Origin: Ignavibacteriota bacterium
Lineage (GTDB): Bacteria > Bacteroidota > Ignavibacteria > Ignavibacteriales > Melioribacteraceae
DNA length: 64,000 bases
Assembly (NCBI GenBank): GCA_002746605.1
Contig: PDPT01000045.1
Location: 1 to 64,000, forward strand
Direction of reading: 5' to 3'
The translations under genes and the position numbers were made by a program. The notes below the pieces were generated by a model. That model ran no database searches, had not been told where the DNA came from, and worked only from the letters and a program-made list of their open reading frames with translations. Of the stretch, positions 17,270 through 26,738 are shown in pieces (within the stretch, counting starts at the first letter, position 1; each line of letters starts with the position of its first letter).

Positions 17270-18718
17270 ATGATTAATAAAAATATAATATTTAGTTTTG
17301 TAGGATTCCTTCTTGTTATCGAAGGAATTTTTATGGCTCTCAGTATTTCATTTTCGCTTTATTACGGCGATGATGATGTACTTGCTTTGCTTATAACTGG
17401 AATATCAACATCCCTTTTAGGTTTAATTTTATTCTTTATTTCGAAAAGTAAAAATACCGAAATAAAAAAACGTGAAGGCTATGTTATTGTATCAATCGTG
17501 TGGATTGTAACATCTCTATTCGGGGCATTACCTTTTGTAATTCATGGCTCTATTCCAAGTTATACAGACGCTTTCTTCGAAACAATGTCCGGTTTTACAA
17601 CAACCGGAGCTTCAATTCTAAATAATATTGAAGAACTTCCGCATGGATTATTATTCTGGCGAAGTATAACACAATGGCTTGGCGGTATGGGCATGATTGT
17701 TTTATCGCTTGCTATTTTACCTATTTTAGGCATTGGAGGGATGCAGCTTTTTGTTGCGGAAGTTCCGGGACCTACAAAAGATAAACTTCATCCGCGTGTA
17801 AGAGAAACCGCAATGAGGCTTTGGGGAATATATTTTTTGCTAACCTTAGTTGAAATTGGTTTGCTTTATGTTGGCGGTATGAATTTCTTTGATGCGGTTT
17901 GCCATTCATTTACTACCATGGCAACAGGAGGCTTCTCTACCAAACAGGCAAGTGTAGCTTATTATCAATCTCCTTTTATTCAATATGTAATTATTGTTTT
18001 TATGTTTCTTGCCGGAGTTAATTTTACTCTACATTATCATGTTCTGCATGGTAGATTCAACAATCTAAAAAAGAATGAAGAATTTAAGTTTTATTTTTCC
18101 ATTACTGTTTTTTGGACTGTTGTTATAGCGGTTCTTCTCTTTTTTGCAAATTATGGTTCTGCTGAAAAATCTTTTAGAGACAGTCTTTTCCAAGTTGTTT
18201 CTATGATAACTACTACAGGATTTATAACTGCCGATTATGAAGTTTGGGGAACTTTAATTGTAATGTTCTTTTTATTATTTTTGTTTATCGGTGGTTGTGC
18301 AGGTTCTACCGGAGGCGGAATAAAAATTGTACGCCATTTACTTTTGCTAAAAAACAGTTTATTAGAGCTAAGAAGACTTATTCACCCAAGAGCCATTATT
18401 CCCGTAAGGTACAATAGTCATAGTGTGTCAGGAGAAATAATTTCAAACATACAAGCCTTTTTTTTATTTTATATATTTATTTTTATTGTAGGTTCACTTA
18501 TTATGGCCATATTAGGAATGGATTTACTTTCTGCAATTGGAGCTGTGGCCACTTCACTTGGAAATGTTGGTCCAGCTATTGGTTCCGTTGGTCCTACAGA
18601 TAATTTTGCAAATGTTCCCGAATTAGGCAAATGGATTTTATCACTCTTAATGTTAATGGGCAGATTAGAACTATTCACAATATTAGTTATCTTTTCACCG
18701 GCATTTTGGAAAAGTTAA
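17270..18718 (+). CDS. trkH: Trk potassium-uptake channel subunit TrkH
   Basis: 482 residues, polytopic inner-membrane K+ translocator. The four selectivity-filter-like Gly loops of the TrkH/KtrB family are visible: MSGFTTTGASI, TTMATGGFSTK, MITTTGFITADY and SLGNVGPAIG. The phrase FIGGCAGSTGGGIKIVRHLLL is the conserved segment after the third pore unit. The two-bp spacing from trkA supports a functional trkAH operon. Confidence 0.95.
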   Translation: MINKNIIFSFVGFLLVIEGIFMALSISFSLYYGDDDVLALLITGISTSLLGLILFFISKSKNTEIKKREGYVIVSIVWIVTSLFGALPFVIHGSIPSYTDAFFETMSGFTTTGASILNNIEELPHGLLFWRSITQWLGGMGMIVLSLAILPILGIGGMQLFVAEVPGPTKDKLHPRVRETAMRLWGIYFLLTLVEIGLLYVGGMNFFDAVCHSFTTMATGGFSTKQASVAYYQSPFIQYVIIVFMFLAGVNFTLHYHVLHGRFNNLKKNEEFKFYFSITVFWTVVIAVLLFFANYGSAEKSFRDSLFQVVSMITTTGFITADYEVWGTLIVMFFLLFLFIGGCAGSTGGGIKIVRHLLLLKNSLLELRRLIHPRAIIPVRYNSHSVSGEIISNIQAFFLFYIFIFIVGSLIMAILGMDLLSAIGAVATSLGNVGPAIGSVGPTDNFANVPELGKWILSLLMLMGRLELFTILVIFSPAFWKS

Positions 18719-18727
18719 GATATAATT

Positions 18728-19510
18728 ATGAAACTAAAATTTATTATAATACTTTTATTATTTGTTAAACTCACATTAGCACAAGAACTTTATGTGTGTG
18801 AAAGTTACTCAGAAGATGGTAAACCCGTAGGCGTTTCAAATAACATAAAAATAAAACCATACGGAAGTGCATTTTATATTTTATTGGATAATGAAAAGCC
18901 TCTTAAAGATAAATCTCTTTTTCTTTTTATAGATAAATTTTATGATGGCAAGTTTAAACCTTTTGAAAGTAAAAAATTAGAAGTTGAAAAGGAAGATACA
19001 TGGGCAGTTACAAGTTTTGAGTTTAAGGATCCGGGCGTGTATGAAATTTACTTTCTAAACTCTTCACAAAAAAGATTAACAACTCAAAAATTAGAAGTTG
19101 ATTTTGAAGAAGAATACAAATCAATGCGAACAAAAAAAACTAATAATTTAGGAAATGTTAGTTTTACCGGTACAAATAAAAGTTTCATTTTTTGTGAACT
19201 TGTGATAAACAATAAACCAAAAAATCCTTTAAGTATTTTGTCATTAACTCAATCAGAAGGAAAGGTTTTTGTGTATCTGAATAATAATTCACCTTTTGGA
19301 ATTGAAAAAATTAAAGTTAAGTTTTGGAAAATTGATGATAACGATGAAAATAAAGAGAAATTAATTGATACTAAAAAATATAAAATTATGCCGGAATGGA
19401 GTGATTTATTCTTTAGTTATGATTTTGATAATATAGGAACATACAGAATTGAGATTTATGATTATAACAATAATTTTATTTCTGCAAATACTTTAGAAGT
19501 TTCAAATTAA
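18728..19510 (+). CDS. Hypothetical secreted protein
   Basis: 260 residues starting with a clear signal peptide (KLKFIIILLLFVKLTLAQ) and then a Lys/Glu/Asp-rich beta-type sequence. I do not recognise a family. Two Ig-like halves are possible: residues about 20-135, ending VYEIYFLNSSQKRLTTQKLE, and about 150-258, ending TYRIEIYDYNNNFISANTLE. The two closing strands are similar, suggesting an internal duplication. It starts 9 bp after trkH and may share its transcript. Confidence 0.75.
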   Translation: MKLKFIIILLLFVKLTLAQELYVCESYSEDGKPVGVSNNIKIKPYGSAFYILLDNEKPLKDKSLFLFIDKFYDGKFKPFESKKLEVEKEDTWAVTSFEFKDPGVYEIYFLNSSQKRLTTQKLEVDFEEEYKSMRTKKTNNLGNVSFTGTNKSFIFCELVINNKPKNPLSILSLTQSEGKVFVYLNNNSPFGIEKIKVKFWKIDDNDENKEKLIDTKKYKIMPEWSDLFFSYDFDNIGTYRIEIYDYNNNFISANTLEVSN

Positions 19511-19518
19511 ATAAATAT

Positions 19519-19551
19519 TATGTAGTTAAAACATTCTGTAATTTCTACATA
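19519..19551. terminator. Weak hairpin between convergent genes
   Basis: TATGTAG (19519-19525) is complementary to CTACATA (19545-19551) with a 19-nt loop. It lies between the secreted-protein gene (+) and the histidine kinase gene (-). No T tract follows directly, so the terminator role is tentative. Confidence 0.3.
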
Positions 19552-19612
19552 TATTAATTTTCAATTTTATTTAATGTAAAATATATTCAACCTATTTAAA
19601 TTTTTAAAGCTT

Positions 19613-20794
19613 TTATTGAGGTAAAATAATATTAAATGTTGCTCCTTCGTTGAGTTTACTTTTAAACCAAATTTTACCTTTATGCTGTTCAACAAATTCT
19701 TTACATAAAATTAAACCTAAACCTGTTCCTTTTTCTTTGTCGGTACCAATGGTTGAATGAGAAATATCAATCCTAAATAATTTTTCTTGATCTTCTTCCT
19801 TAATTCCAATACCGTTATCAATAACAGAAATCTGTAAATCGTTAACATTATTTTCATTAAGCTTATTTTTGAAATTAACCTTAACAGTTCCATCTTTATA
19901 AGAAAATTTTATTGCATTGGAAATTAAATTTCGCAATACAGTAGAAAACATAAAAATATCAGCTTTAATAATTTTAATTTCATTTGTATCAAATTCTATT
20001 TTAATATTTTTATTTTTTGCAGTATTTTTAAGTGAAGCATATACATTATCAATTAAATCATTTAATGCTAATTCTTTAGGTTTACACTTTAATCTGCCGA
20101 CTTGTGTTCTTGACCAAGTTAATAAATCCTCTAACAAATAATAAGTATTTTGCATAGAATCAAAAATTGAACACAAAATTGCGTTCATTTCTTCTTCTGT
20201 AAATCCATAAGATTTATCGGTTATCATATCTTTCATTTCGAGGATAGAGGAAAACGGAGCTTTAAGATCGTGTGCCAAAATAGAAAAGAATTTATTTTTT
20301 TGTGCATTGTTTTCTTTTAATCTCTTTTCGGATTTCAATAATTTTTCTTGTATAATTGCTTTTTCTTTTATTTCATTAAGAAAAATTTTGTTTTTTTCTC
20401 TATACTTAATAATAAGGTTTGCTTCTTTTGTTATATCCTTTATGAAAAAAAAAGCTAAATAATTATGCTCATCATCTTCTTCCGGTAACTGTATTGCTTT
20501 AACTATAGTATGATGTGTTTGATATTCACCATCCGGATTTTTACATGGTATAAGATAATTATGAATCTCTGCCGAAAAAATAGATGGAGAACCACCTAAT
20601 AAAACTCCCTTAACTCTGCTTATAAAAACAGAATTATTTAAGTGGTTAAACTTTTTAAGTATATTTTTACCAACTATATCTGCCGCCTTAATTTTACTAC
20701 AGCTTTCCAAATGTTTATTCCAAACTCTAATAGTAAAGTTTTTATCAATTGCAAGAATACTATTTGGTATTTCGTTATAACACTCAAAATTCAT
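19613..20794 (-). CDS. PAS-domain sensor histidine kinase
   Basis: 393 residues, no membrane span, so a cytoplasmic sensor. An N-terminal PAS domain (about 5-125, including SILAIDKNFTIRVWNK and YLAFFFIKDITKEA) is followed by a short coiled coil. The HisKA domain has the phospho-acceptor in ILAHDLKAPFSS (His175). The ATPase domain has NLISNAIKF (N box, Asn293), VIDNGIGI (326-331) and GTGLGL. It is the third gene of a minus-strand CheY-CheC-kinase cluster, 16 bp after cheC. The CheY-like protein is a plausible phosphorylation partner; this is an inference from context. Confidence 0.92.
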   Translation of the reverse strand: MNFECYNEIPNSILAIDKNFTIRVWNKHLESCSKIKAADIVGKNILKKFNHLNNSVFISRVKGVLLGGSPSIFSAEIHNYLIPCKNPDGEYQTHHTIVKAIQLPEEDDEHNYLAFFFIKDITKEANLIIKYREKNKIFLNEIKEKAIIQEKLLKSEKRLKENNAQKNKFFSILAHDLKAPFSSILEMKDMITDKSYGFTEEEMNAILCSIFDSMQNTYYLLEDLLTWSRTQVGRLKCKPKELALNDLIDNVYASLKNTAKNKNIKIEFDTNEIKIIKADIFMFSTVLRNLISNAIKFSYKDGTVKVNFKNKLNENNVNDLQISVIDNGIGIKEEDQEKLFRIDISHSTIGTDKEKGTGLGLILCKEFVEQHKGKIWFKSKLNEGATFNIILPQ

Positions 20795-20810
20795 CTTTTT
20801 CTCGGTGATT

Positions 20811-21401
20811 TTATTTACTCAAGTATGAAGTTAGTTTATCTAATCCCGGACCTTCCAAGAGTAATAAAACATCTCCGCTTATTTCGAGACTTTCTATGTC
20901 AAATTTTGTTTTTGCTAAAATAACATTGTCGTTAATTGGTTTTAAGGATTCATTAATTATATTTAAGATTGAATCCACTCTATAATGCGGCACAGTATAA
21001 TCCAGATGATCTTCCATTAAATTTGCAATGGATCCCATAATTCCATTTAACAAAATATTACCTACCTCAGTTAATGTGCCTTCTTCCAACATATCTATTT
21101 CCATGTTGTTATCATTTTCATCCAATTCATCCATCAATATTTTTACTAATTTTTTTGCACTTTGAGTAGGAAATATTAAGCATGAATTTCCATTTATCGG
21201 ACCATTAAATTCTAACTTAATCAAAGATAGCTTTTCATTAAAAACTTGTGAGTAAAATGAATTTAATCTATTAATATCTAAAATTAGAATTTCAGGTACA
21301 TTAAGTTTTATAGGTTTTTTAAGCATATCACTTAAAATACCTGCAGCTCTGCCCACTCCTATATTTAGAGTTTCTTTTAAAATATCTATTTTATTTTCCA
21401 T
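20811..21401 (-). CDS. CheC-like CheY-phosphate phosphatase
   Basis: 196 residues of the CheC/CheX/FliY fold. Two E-x-x-N phosphatase motifs are present: LKETLNIGVGRAAG (Glu10, Asn13) and LTEVGNILLNG (Glu112, Asn115), as in two-site CheC. In chemotaxis CheC dephosphorylates CheY-P and partners with CheD; neither CheD nor other che genes are in the window. The gene lies 8 bp after the CheY-like gene and before a histidine kinase gene, so it probably resets that response regulator. Confidence 0.88.
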   Translation of the reverse strand: MENKIDILKETLNIGVGRAAGILSDMLKKPIKLNVPEILILDINRLNSFYSQVFNEKLSLIKLEFNGPINGNSCLIFPTQSAKKLVKILMDELDENDNNMEIDMLEEGTLTEVGNILLNGIMGSIANLMEDHLDYTVPHYRVDSILNIINESLKPINDNVILAKTKFDIESLEISGDVLLLLEGPGLDKLTSYLSK

Positions 21402-21409
21402 TTTTATCC

Positions 21410-21766
21410 TTATGAAAGTATTTCACTTACTTTTTGTTTAAGCTCTTCTTTTACAGGAGGTTTATTTATAAAGAACTTTGCCCCTAATTCAAAACTTTTT
21501 TCTCGACTTGATTTTTGTATATCAGCTGATATAATAATTACCGGAATCCTATTATTTCTTTTTCGTAAAATCTCCAAAACATCAAAACCGGTCTTGCCCG
21601 GCATTAATAAATCTAAAAAAATAATATCGTATTTTTCATTTTCAATCATTGCTAATCCCTCATCACCGTCTTTAGCTGAAAATGGAGTATGGTTTAGTTC
21701 CTTTATCATTTTGGAAAGTACATTTCTGATAAAAAGAGAATCATCTATAATTAGTATTTTTGCCAT
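21410..21766 (-). CDS. Single-domain CheY-like response regulator
   Basis: 118 residues, one receiver domain and no output domain. The acidic pocket is IIDDS (Asp8, Asp9), the phospho-acceptor is Asp52 in IIFLDLLMPGKTG, the switch Ser is in VIIISAD (Ser80), and the Lys-Pro pair is FINKPP (Lys102). It is first in a cluster with CheC and a kinase, preceded by AGAGG. It likely signals through protein-protein contact; its target is unknown. Confidence 0.92.
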   Translation of the reverse strand: MAKILIIDDSLFIRNVLSKMIKELNHTPFSAKDGDEGLAMIENEKYDIIFLDLLMPGKTGFDVLEILRKRNNRIPVIIISADIQKSSREKSFELGAKFFINKPPVKEELKQKVSEILS

Positions 21767-22028
21767 TTATATCCTCTGGTATTTTGTATTTTCATACTAT
21801 CGATTAAAATTCTAAAAAATTTAGACTAAAGAAAATTGAACAAAGTAAAACACAACCTAAAACAAATAAAAGAACAAAGCATACAAATTTATATCTAAAT
21901 AAAAGTAAAGTGGTTATATAACAAAAGAATACGGTTTACCTTAAAACTTACTTCTACCAATTTAGTATTGTTTAGTGATATTCTAAATTGTATTTTTAGT
22001 AGTTTATAAATTAATAATATCAAAAAAG

Positions 22029-23366
22029 ATGAAAGAACCAATAGTAAATGTAGCAATAATGAATAACATAAAGGTAAACTTTACGCTTTATGGAAACTTT
22101 AAGTTAGAACGAATTTCTGATGAACTAAGTGGAAATTTTTCCGCCGAATTAATAAATAATGAAATTGTTTTAAGTAATAATCAACAAACATTTGGGCGCC
22201 TTAATGAAATAATTTTAACTCCCTCCAATGTAGAAACCGAATCGTTCTTGTTAAAAGACGTTGTAATCGGTGTGAATTTTCACTGGGAACAGAAACAAAA
22301 CCAAAGATTCTCCGGAGCATTAAAAATTATTGTTGATAATAATAAACTCGTTGTTATTAATGTTGTTTCCGTTGAACAATATCTAACAAGTGTTATATCT
22401 TCCGAAATGAGTCCAACCAGCTCTTTAGAGTTACTAAAAGCCCACGCAATAATATCGAGAAGCTGGCTCTTAGCTCAAATTGAAAAACGAAATTCATTAA
22501 AAAACAAAGAAAAATATATTTCGGAATTTAAATCAGACGATGAAATAATTAAATGGTATGATAGAGAAGATCATGTTTTATATGATGTTTGTGCAGATGA
22601 CCATTGCCAAAGATATCAAGGGATAACTAAAAACTATGTGCATAATGCAGCTCTTGCAGTAAAAGAAACTAAGGGACTTGTACTTACTTACAACCAATCG
22701 ATTTGTGATGCCAGATTTTCAAAGTCGTGCGGAGGAATTTCTGAAACTTTCGAAAATGTTTGGGAAAATGTAAAACATCCTTATTTAAGAAGCATCATTG
22801 ATTATAAATTTGAGCATGATAATTTTGATACGGATTTAACTATTGAAAAAAATGCGCATGAATGGATTGAGAAATCTCCCAAAGCATTTTGTAACACAAC
22901 CGATCACAAAATATTAGAACAGGTTTTGAATAACTATGATCAGCAGACAACCGATTTTTACAGATGGAAAGTTGAATATTTGCAAGATGAAATTAAAGAA
23001 TTACTGCTCGAAAAAACCGGAATTGATTTTGGAAAAATAATTGATTTGGTTCCTGTAGAACGCGGATACTCCGGCAGACTTATAAGATTAAAAATTATCG
23101 GGACAAAGCAAAGCATAACAATCGGGAAAGAATTGGAAATCAGAAAAGTTCTATCTAAGTCGCATCTTTACAGTTCGGCATTTATAATTGAAAAAGAAAA
23201 TCAGGTTGAAGGAATCCCTCAAAAATTTATTTTAAAAGGTGCCGGCTGGGGGCATGGAGTTGGACTTTGTCAAATAGGTGCAGCTGTAATGGGCGAACAA
23301 GGTTATTACTTTGATGAAATTCTTTTACATTATTTTAAAGGAGCTAATATTAAAAAATTGTATTAA
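22029..23366 (+). CDS. SpoIID/LytB-domain protein (peptidoglycan lytic type), no signal peptide
   Basis: 445 residues. The SpoIID catalytic segment VISSEMSPTSSLELLKAHAI (Glu126) is followed by the metal-site phrases FSKSCGGISETFENVW and GAGWGHGVGLCQIGAAVMG (about 402-420), all typical of the family. SpoIID of Bacillus is a lytic transglycosylase acting on stem-less glycan during sporulation. Homologues in Bacteroidota-type bacteria are called amidase enhancer or LytB-like. The N-terminus (KEPIVNVAIMNNIKVNFTLY) lacks any hydrophobic signal, so export is unexplained. It is followed after 10 bp by the BatA-like gene. Confidence 0.9.
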   Translation: MKEPIVNVAIMNNIKVNFTLYGNFKLERISDELSGNFSAELINNEIVLSNNQQTFGRLNEIILTPSNVETESFLLKDVVIGVNFHWEQKQNQRFSGALKIIVDNNKLVVINVVSVEQYLTSVISSEMSPTSSLELLKAHAIISRSWLLAQIEKRNSLKNKEKYISEFKSDDEIIKWYDREDHVLYDVCADDHCQRYQGITKNYVHNAALAVKETKGLVLTYNQSICDARFSKSCGGISETFENVWENVKHPYLRSIIDYKFEHDNFDTDLTIEKNAHEWIEKSPKAFCNTTDHKILEQVLNNYDQQTTDFYRWKVEYLQDEIKELLLEKTGIDFGKIIDLVPVERGYSGRLIRLKIIGTKQSITIGKELEIRKVLSKSHLYSSAFIIEKENQVEGIPQKFILKGAGWGHGVGLCQIGAAVMGEQGYYFDEILLHYFKGANIKKLY

Positions 23367-23376
23367 ATTTTAATGT

Positions 23377-25461
23377 ATGTTTTTTTTTAATTCCACAATA
23401 TTATTTGGATTATTTGCTGCACTAATTCCGCTTATAATTCATTTGCTAAATCTTAGAAAATTAAAAAAAGTAGAATTTAGCACTTTATCTTTCTTAAAAG
23501 AATTACAAAAATCAAACATTAAAAAAATAAAATTTAAACAATTTTTACTCTTAATATTAAGAACTTTAATTATAATATTTCTTGTTCTTGCATTTGCCCG
23601 CCCTACTTTAACGGGAGTAAATATTCTACCAGGAAGTTCAAGTTCAAAAATAAGTTCTGTTTTTATTGCAGATAATTCTTTCAGCATGTCTTATCTTTCC
23701 GATTCAGGTTCTTTGTTTAATCTCGCAAAGAAACATGTTAAGAATATTATAAACCAAATGAATGAGGGTGATGAGTTTATTTTCTTATTTACTAAAGATT
23801 CCTCTGTTACAACTTATACAAAAGAAACTGCTATTAACATTATTAATAATTTAACAATTACCAATAAAATAGAACCTTTAGAAAAGAAAATAGCTCAAGC
23901 AATTAGTATTTTGAACGAATCGCATAACACTATTCAAAACATATATCTTTTCTCCGATTTTCAGAAATCTACCTTTTCAATTAAAGCAAATCTTGATTCA
24001 CTTAATAAAAACTTTAAAGATAAGAACATAAACTTATACTCTTTCGATTTAAGCCAAGATAATCCTACAAATATAAATATTCATAACTTAAAACTTTTAA
24101 ACTCTATAGTTGAAACAAATAAACCGTTAACTTTTTCAACAGAAATTACCAACCAATCTACAACTTCAAAAAATAATATTATTGCTTCTCTTTTTTTGAA
24201 CAACAAAAGAGTGGCACAGAGAAGTATAAACTTAAAAAAACAACAAACTAAAAGAATAGAATTTGAAGCCATATTAAGCAAACCCGGACTAATTGAAGCA
24301 AAAGTTGAGATTGATGATGATAACTTGCTCAGAGATAATGCTGTTTTTTTGAACTTCAACATTAAAGAAAAAATTAAAATTCTTATTTATTACGATAATA
24401 ACAATGACATACAATTTTTGGGAAATGCATTAAAGGTTTCTTCAAGCTCTAACAGAATTATTATAGAAAAAATTCGTGCAAGTAACTTCTTAAAAAATAA
24501 TCTAAAAGAGTACGATATTGTATTTGTTGTTTCCTCCAAATTACCAAACGGAAAAATAATTTCGAATTATATTAAAGATGGAGGCAGTATAGTTTTCATT
24601 CCTCCTTCGAATTTAAATTATCAAAATTATAATTTTATTAGGAATGAACTAAATTTGCCAAGTTTAAAGAATATTATAAAAACAAGCAGCAAGTCAAGTG
24701 ATTACTCTGAATTTAGCAGTATCGATAAAAAGCATCCTATTATAAAAAATTTGTTCAATAATAATTCTCAAACTGAAATAGAATCCCCGATAATATATAA
24801 CTACTTGGCATACGAAAGAGATAACAATTATACTTCAATAATTAAACTTTTAAATAATATAACTTTCTTTGGAGAATACAAACTTAAAAAAGGAACGGTA
24901 TTATTCCTTAATACTGATTTTACCTTGCAAGCAAGCAACTTCCCAATCAAAGGAATTTTCGCTCCATTAATTTCAAGTATCATCAGTTATTTAACAACAT
25001 CTAATCTCGAAAAAAATAATTTTTTGCCAAAAGAAAAAATACCGTTAAATATTTCTGAATTAAACAGTCCGATTATAGATATTTTTTTACCTGATGGAAA
25101 TGATAAACTGAGTATAACAAATTATAACGAACGCAAGATAAATTATGATAATACAGACCAATTGGGAAGTTATAAATTTTTTAACTCGGATAAGCTCATA
25201 AAATTTGCTCAAGTGAACTACAATATAAAAGAATCGGACTTAACAAAAATCGGAGCAGAAGAAAAAGAAAAAATTTTCACTAAATATTTAGGCGAAAATG
25301 TTATAAATATAAATGTAGAAAATGATTACTTGAATGAATTAAAAAAATCTCGTTCAGGGACAGAGCTTTGGAGACCACTTTTAATTATTGCAATTTTACT
25401 TGCTTTAATTGAAATGTATGTTGCACGAAACACTAAAAAAGATATTTCAAATTTAAACTAA
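23377..25461 (+). CDS. BatA/VWA-domain membrane protein
   Basis: 694 residues. The N-terminus (FFFNSTILFGLFAALIPLII, then HLLNLRKLKKVEFSTLSFLK) is the BatA-type double membrane hairpin. A second span (LLLILRTLIIIFLVLAFARP) leads to a von Willebrand A domain with the MIDAS DNSFS (Asp99). A large periplasmic part follows, and a last span lies near the C-terminus (LLIIAILLALIEMYVA). The layout matches the double-TM N-terminal domain proteins found with BatA and MoxR ATPases in Bacteroidota, whose function is poorly known. No MoxR gene is adjacent. It ends 5 bp before hflX. Confidence 0.85.
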   Translation: MFFFNSTILFGLFAALIPLIIHLLNLRKLKKVEFSTLSFLKELQKSNIKKIKFKQFLLLILRTLIIIFLVLAFARPTLTGVNILPGSSSSKISSVFIADNSFSMSYLSDSGSLFNLAKKHVKNIINQMNEGDEFIFLFTKDSSVTTYTKETAINIINNLTITNKIEPLEKKIAQAISILNESHNTIQNIYLFSDFQKSTFSIKANLDSLNKNFKDKNINLYSFDLSQDNPTNINIHNLKLLNSIVETNKPLTFSTEITNQSTTSKNNIIASLFLNNKRVAQRSINLKKQQTKRIEFEAILSKPGLIEAKVEIDDDNLLRDNAVFLNFNIKEKIKILIYYDNNNDIQFLGNALKVSSSSNRIIIEKIRASNFLKNNLKEYDIVFVVSSKLPNGKIISNYIKDGGSIVFIPPSNLNYQNYNFIRNELNLPSLKNIIKTSSKSSDYSEFSSIDKKHPIIKNLFNNNSQTEIESPIIYNYLAYERDNNYTSIIKLLNNITFFGEYKLKKGTVLFLNTDFTLQASNFPIKGIFAPLISSIISYLTTSNLEKNNFLPKEKIPLNISELNSPIIDIFLPDGNDKLSITNYNERKINYDNTDQLGSYKFFNSDKLIKFAQVNYNIKESDLTKIGAEEKEKIFTKYLGENVININVENDYLNELKKSRSGTELWRPLLIIAILLALIEMYVARNTKKDISNLN

Positions 25462-25466
25462 AATAT

Positions 25467-26738
25467 ATGATTGAAACAAATCCTAAAACAAATGAAAAAG
25501 CAATACTGGTTGCTGTAAAAACCCGAGACATATCTTCTGAGAGAATAGAAGAACATCTTGATGAACTAGAAATGTTGGCTGATACTGCCGGAGCAGAAAC
25601 AATTTTAAAAATAGTTCAAGACAGACAAAAAATTGATTCAGCTTATTTTATCGGAAAAGGAAAGGCAGAAGAAGTTGCAGAGCTTGCAGAAATGAACGAC
25701 ATAACAATCGTAATTTTTGACGAAGATTTAACTCCTACTCAAGTAAGAAATCTTGAAAAATTAATTGATAAAAAAATAATTGATCGGTCAGGATTAATTC
25801 TTGATATTTTTGCCTCGCATGCAAAAACGAGCCAATCTAAAACACAAGTTGAGCTTGCCCAATTACAATATATGCTTCCAAGATTAACAAGAGCATGGAC
25901 ACATCTCTCAAAACAATACGGAGGAATTGGGACTAAAGGTCCCGGAGAAACACAAATTGAAACAGATAGAAGAATAATAAGAACAAGAATTGCAAAGCTA
26001 AAAGAAAAACTAAAAAAAATTGAACAACAACAAAACACAAAAAGCCTCGGTAGAAAAGAAGAGATAAAAGCAACGCTTGTAGGTTACACCAATGCGGGCA
26101 AGTCAACCTTACTTAATCTACTTACGGAAGCATCCGTACTTGCAGAAAATAAATTATTTGCAACACTCGATTCTACAACGAGATCGTTAGAGCTTTCACA
26201 AAATAAAAAAATTTTAATCACTGATACGGTAGGATTTATCAGAAAATTGCCACATCATTTGGTAGCTTCATTTAAGAGTACTTTAAATGTTGTAAAACAA
26301 GCAGATATAATAATTCACGTTATTGATATTACAAATCCGTTTTACGAAGATCATATAAAAGTTGTGGAAGATACTTTGGAAAGTTTAGATTGTCATGAAA
26401 AACAAATAGTAAAAGTTTTTAACAAAGTCGATGCCCTTAAAGACAAAGAAAAAATAAATCTATTAAAAACTCAATATCCCGATAGTTTAATAATATCAGC
26501 TGCAAGAGGAATTAACATTAATACTTTAAGAGATATTTTTATAAATTTCTATAAGCAAAATTTTAATGAATATAAAATAAGAATCGATCACTCAAAATCT
26601 TATTTAGTTGCAAAAATTCATTCGATATTGGATGATATTAAGACCGACTATGATGATTTTGGAATAACTATTAAATATAAATGCAACAAAAAAACAAACG
26701 AAATAATAAAGAGATTATTTAATGAAAAAAACAATTAA
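25467..26738 (+). CDS. hflX: Ribosome-associated GTPase HflX
   Basis: 423 residues. The N-terminal HflX domain includes YFIGKGKAEEVAEL and the conserved QLAQLQYMLPRL-like helix followed by GGIGTKGPGETQIETDRR. The GTPase domain starts at about 195: GYTNAGKSTLLN (P loop), DTVGFIRKLPHHLVASF (G3 region) and FNKVD (G4). HflX splits or rescues stalled 70S ribosomes under stress. The extended C-terminal domain fits full-length HflX. Its last 17 bp overlap the start of the ammonia-lyase gene. Confidence 0.96.
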   Translation: MIETNPKTNEKAILVAVKTRDISSERIEEHLDELEMLADTAGAETILKIVQDRQKIDSAYFIGKGKAEEVAELAEMNDITIVIFDEDLTPTQVRNLEKLIDKKIIDRSGLILDIFASHAKTSQSKTQVELAQLQYMLPRLTRAWTHLSKQYGGIGTKGPGETQIETDRRIIRTRIAKLKEKLKKIEQQQNTKSLGRKEEIKATLVGYTNAGKSTLLNLLTEASVLAENKLFATLDSTTRSLELSQNKKILITDTVGFIRKLPHHLVASFKSTLNVVKQADIIIHVIDITNPFYEDHIKVVEDTLESLDCHEKQIVKVFNKVDALKDKEKINLLKTQYPDSLIISAARGININTLRDIFINFYKQNFNEYKIRIDHSKSYLVAKIHSILDDIKTDYDDFGITIKYKCNKKTNEIIKRLFNEKNN

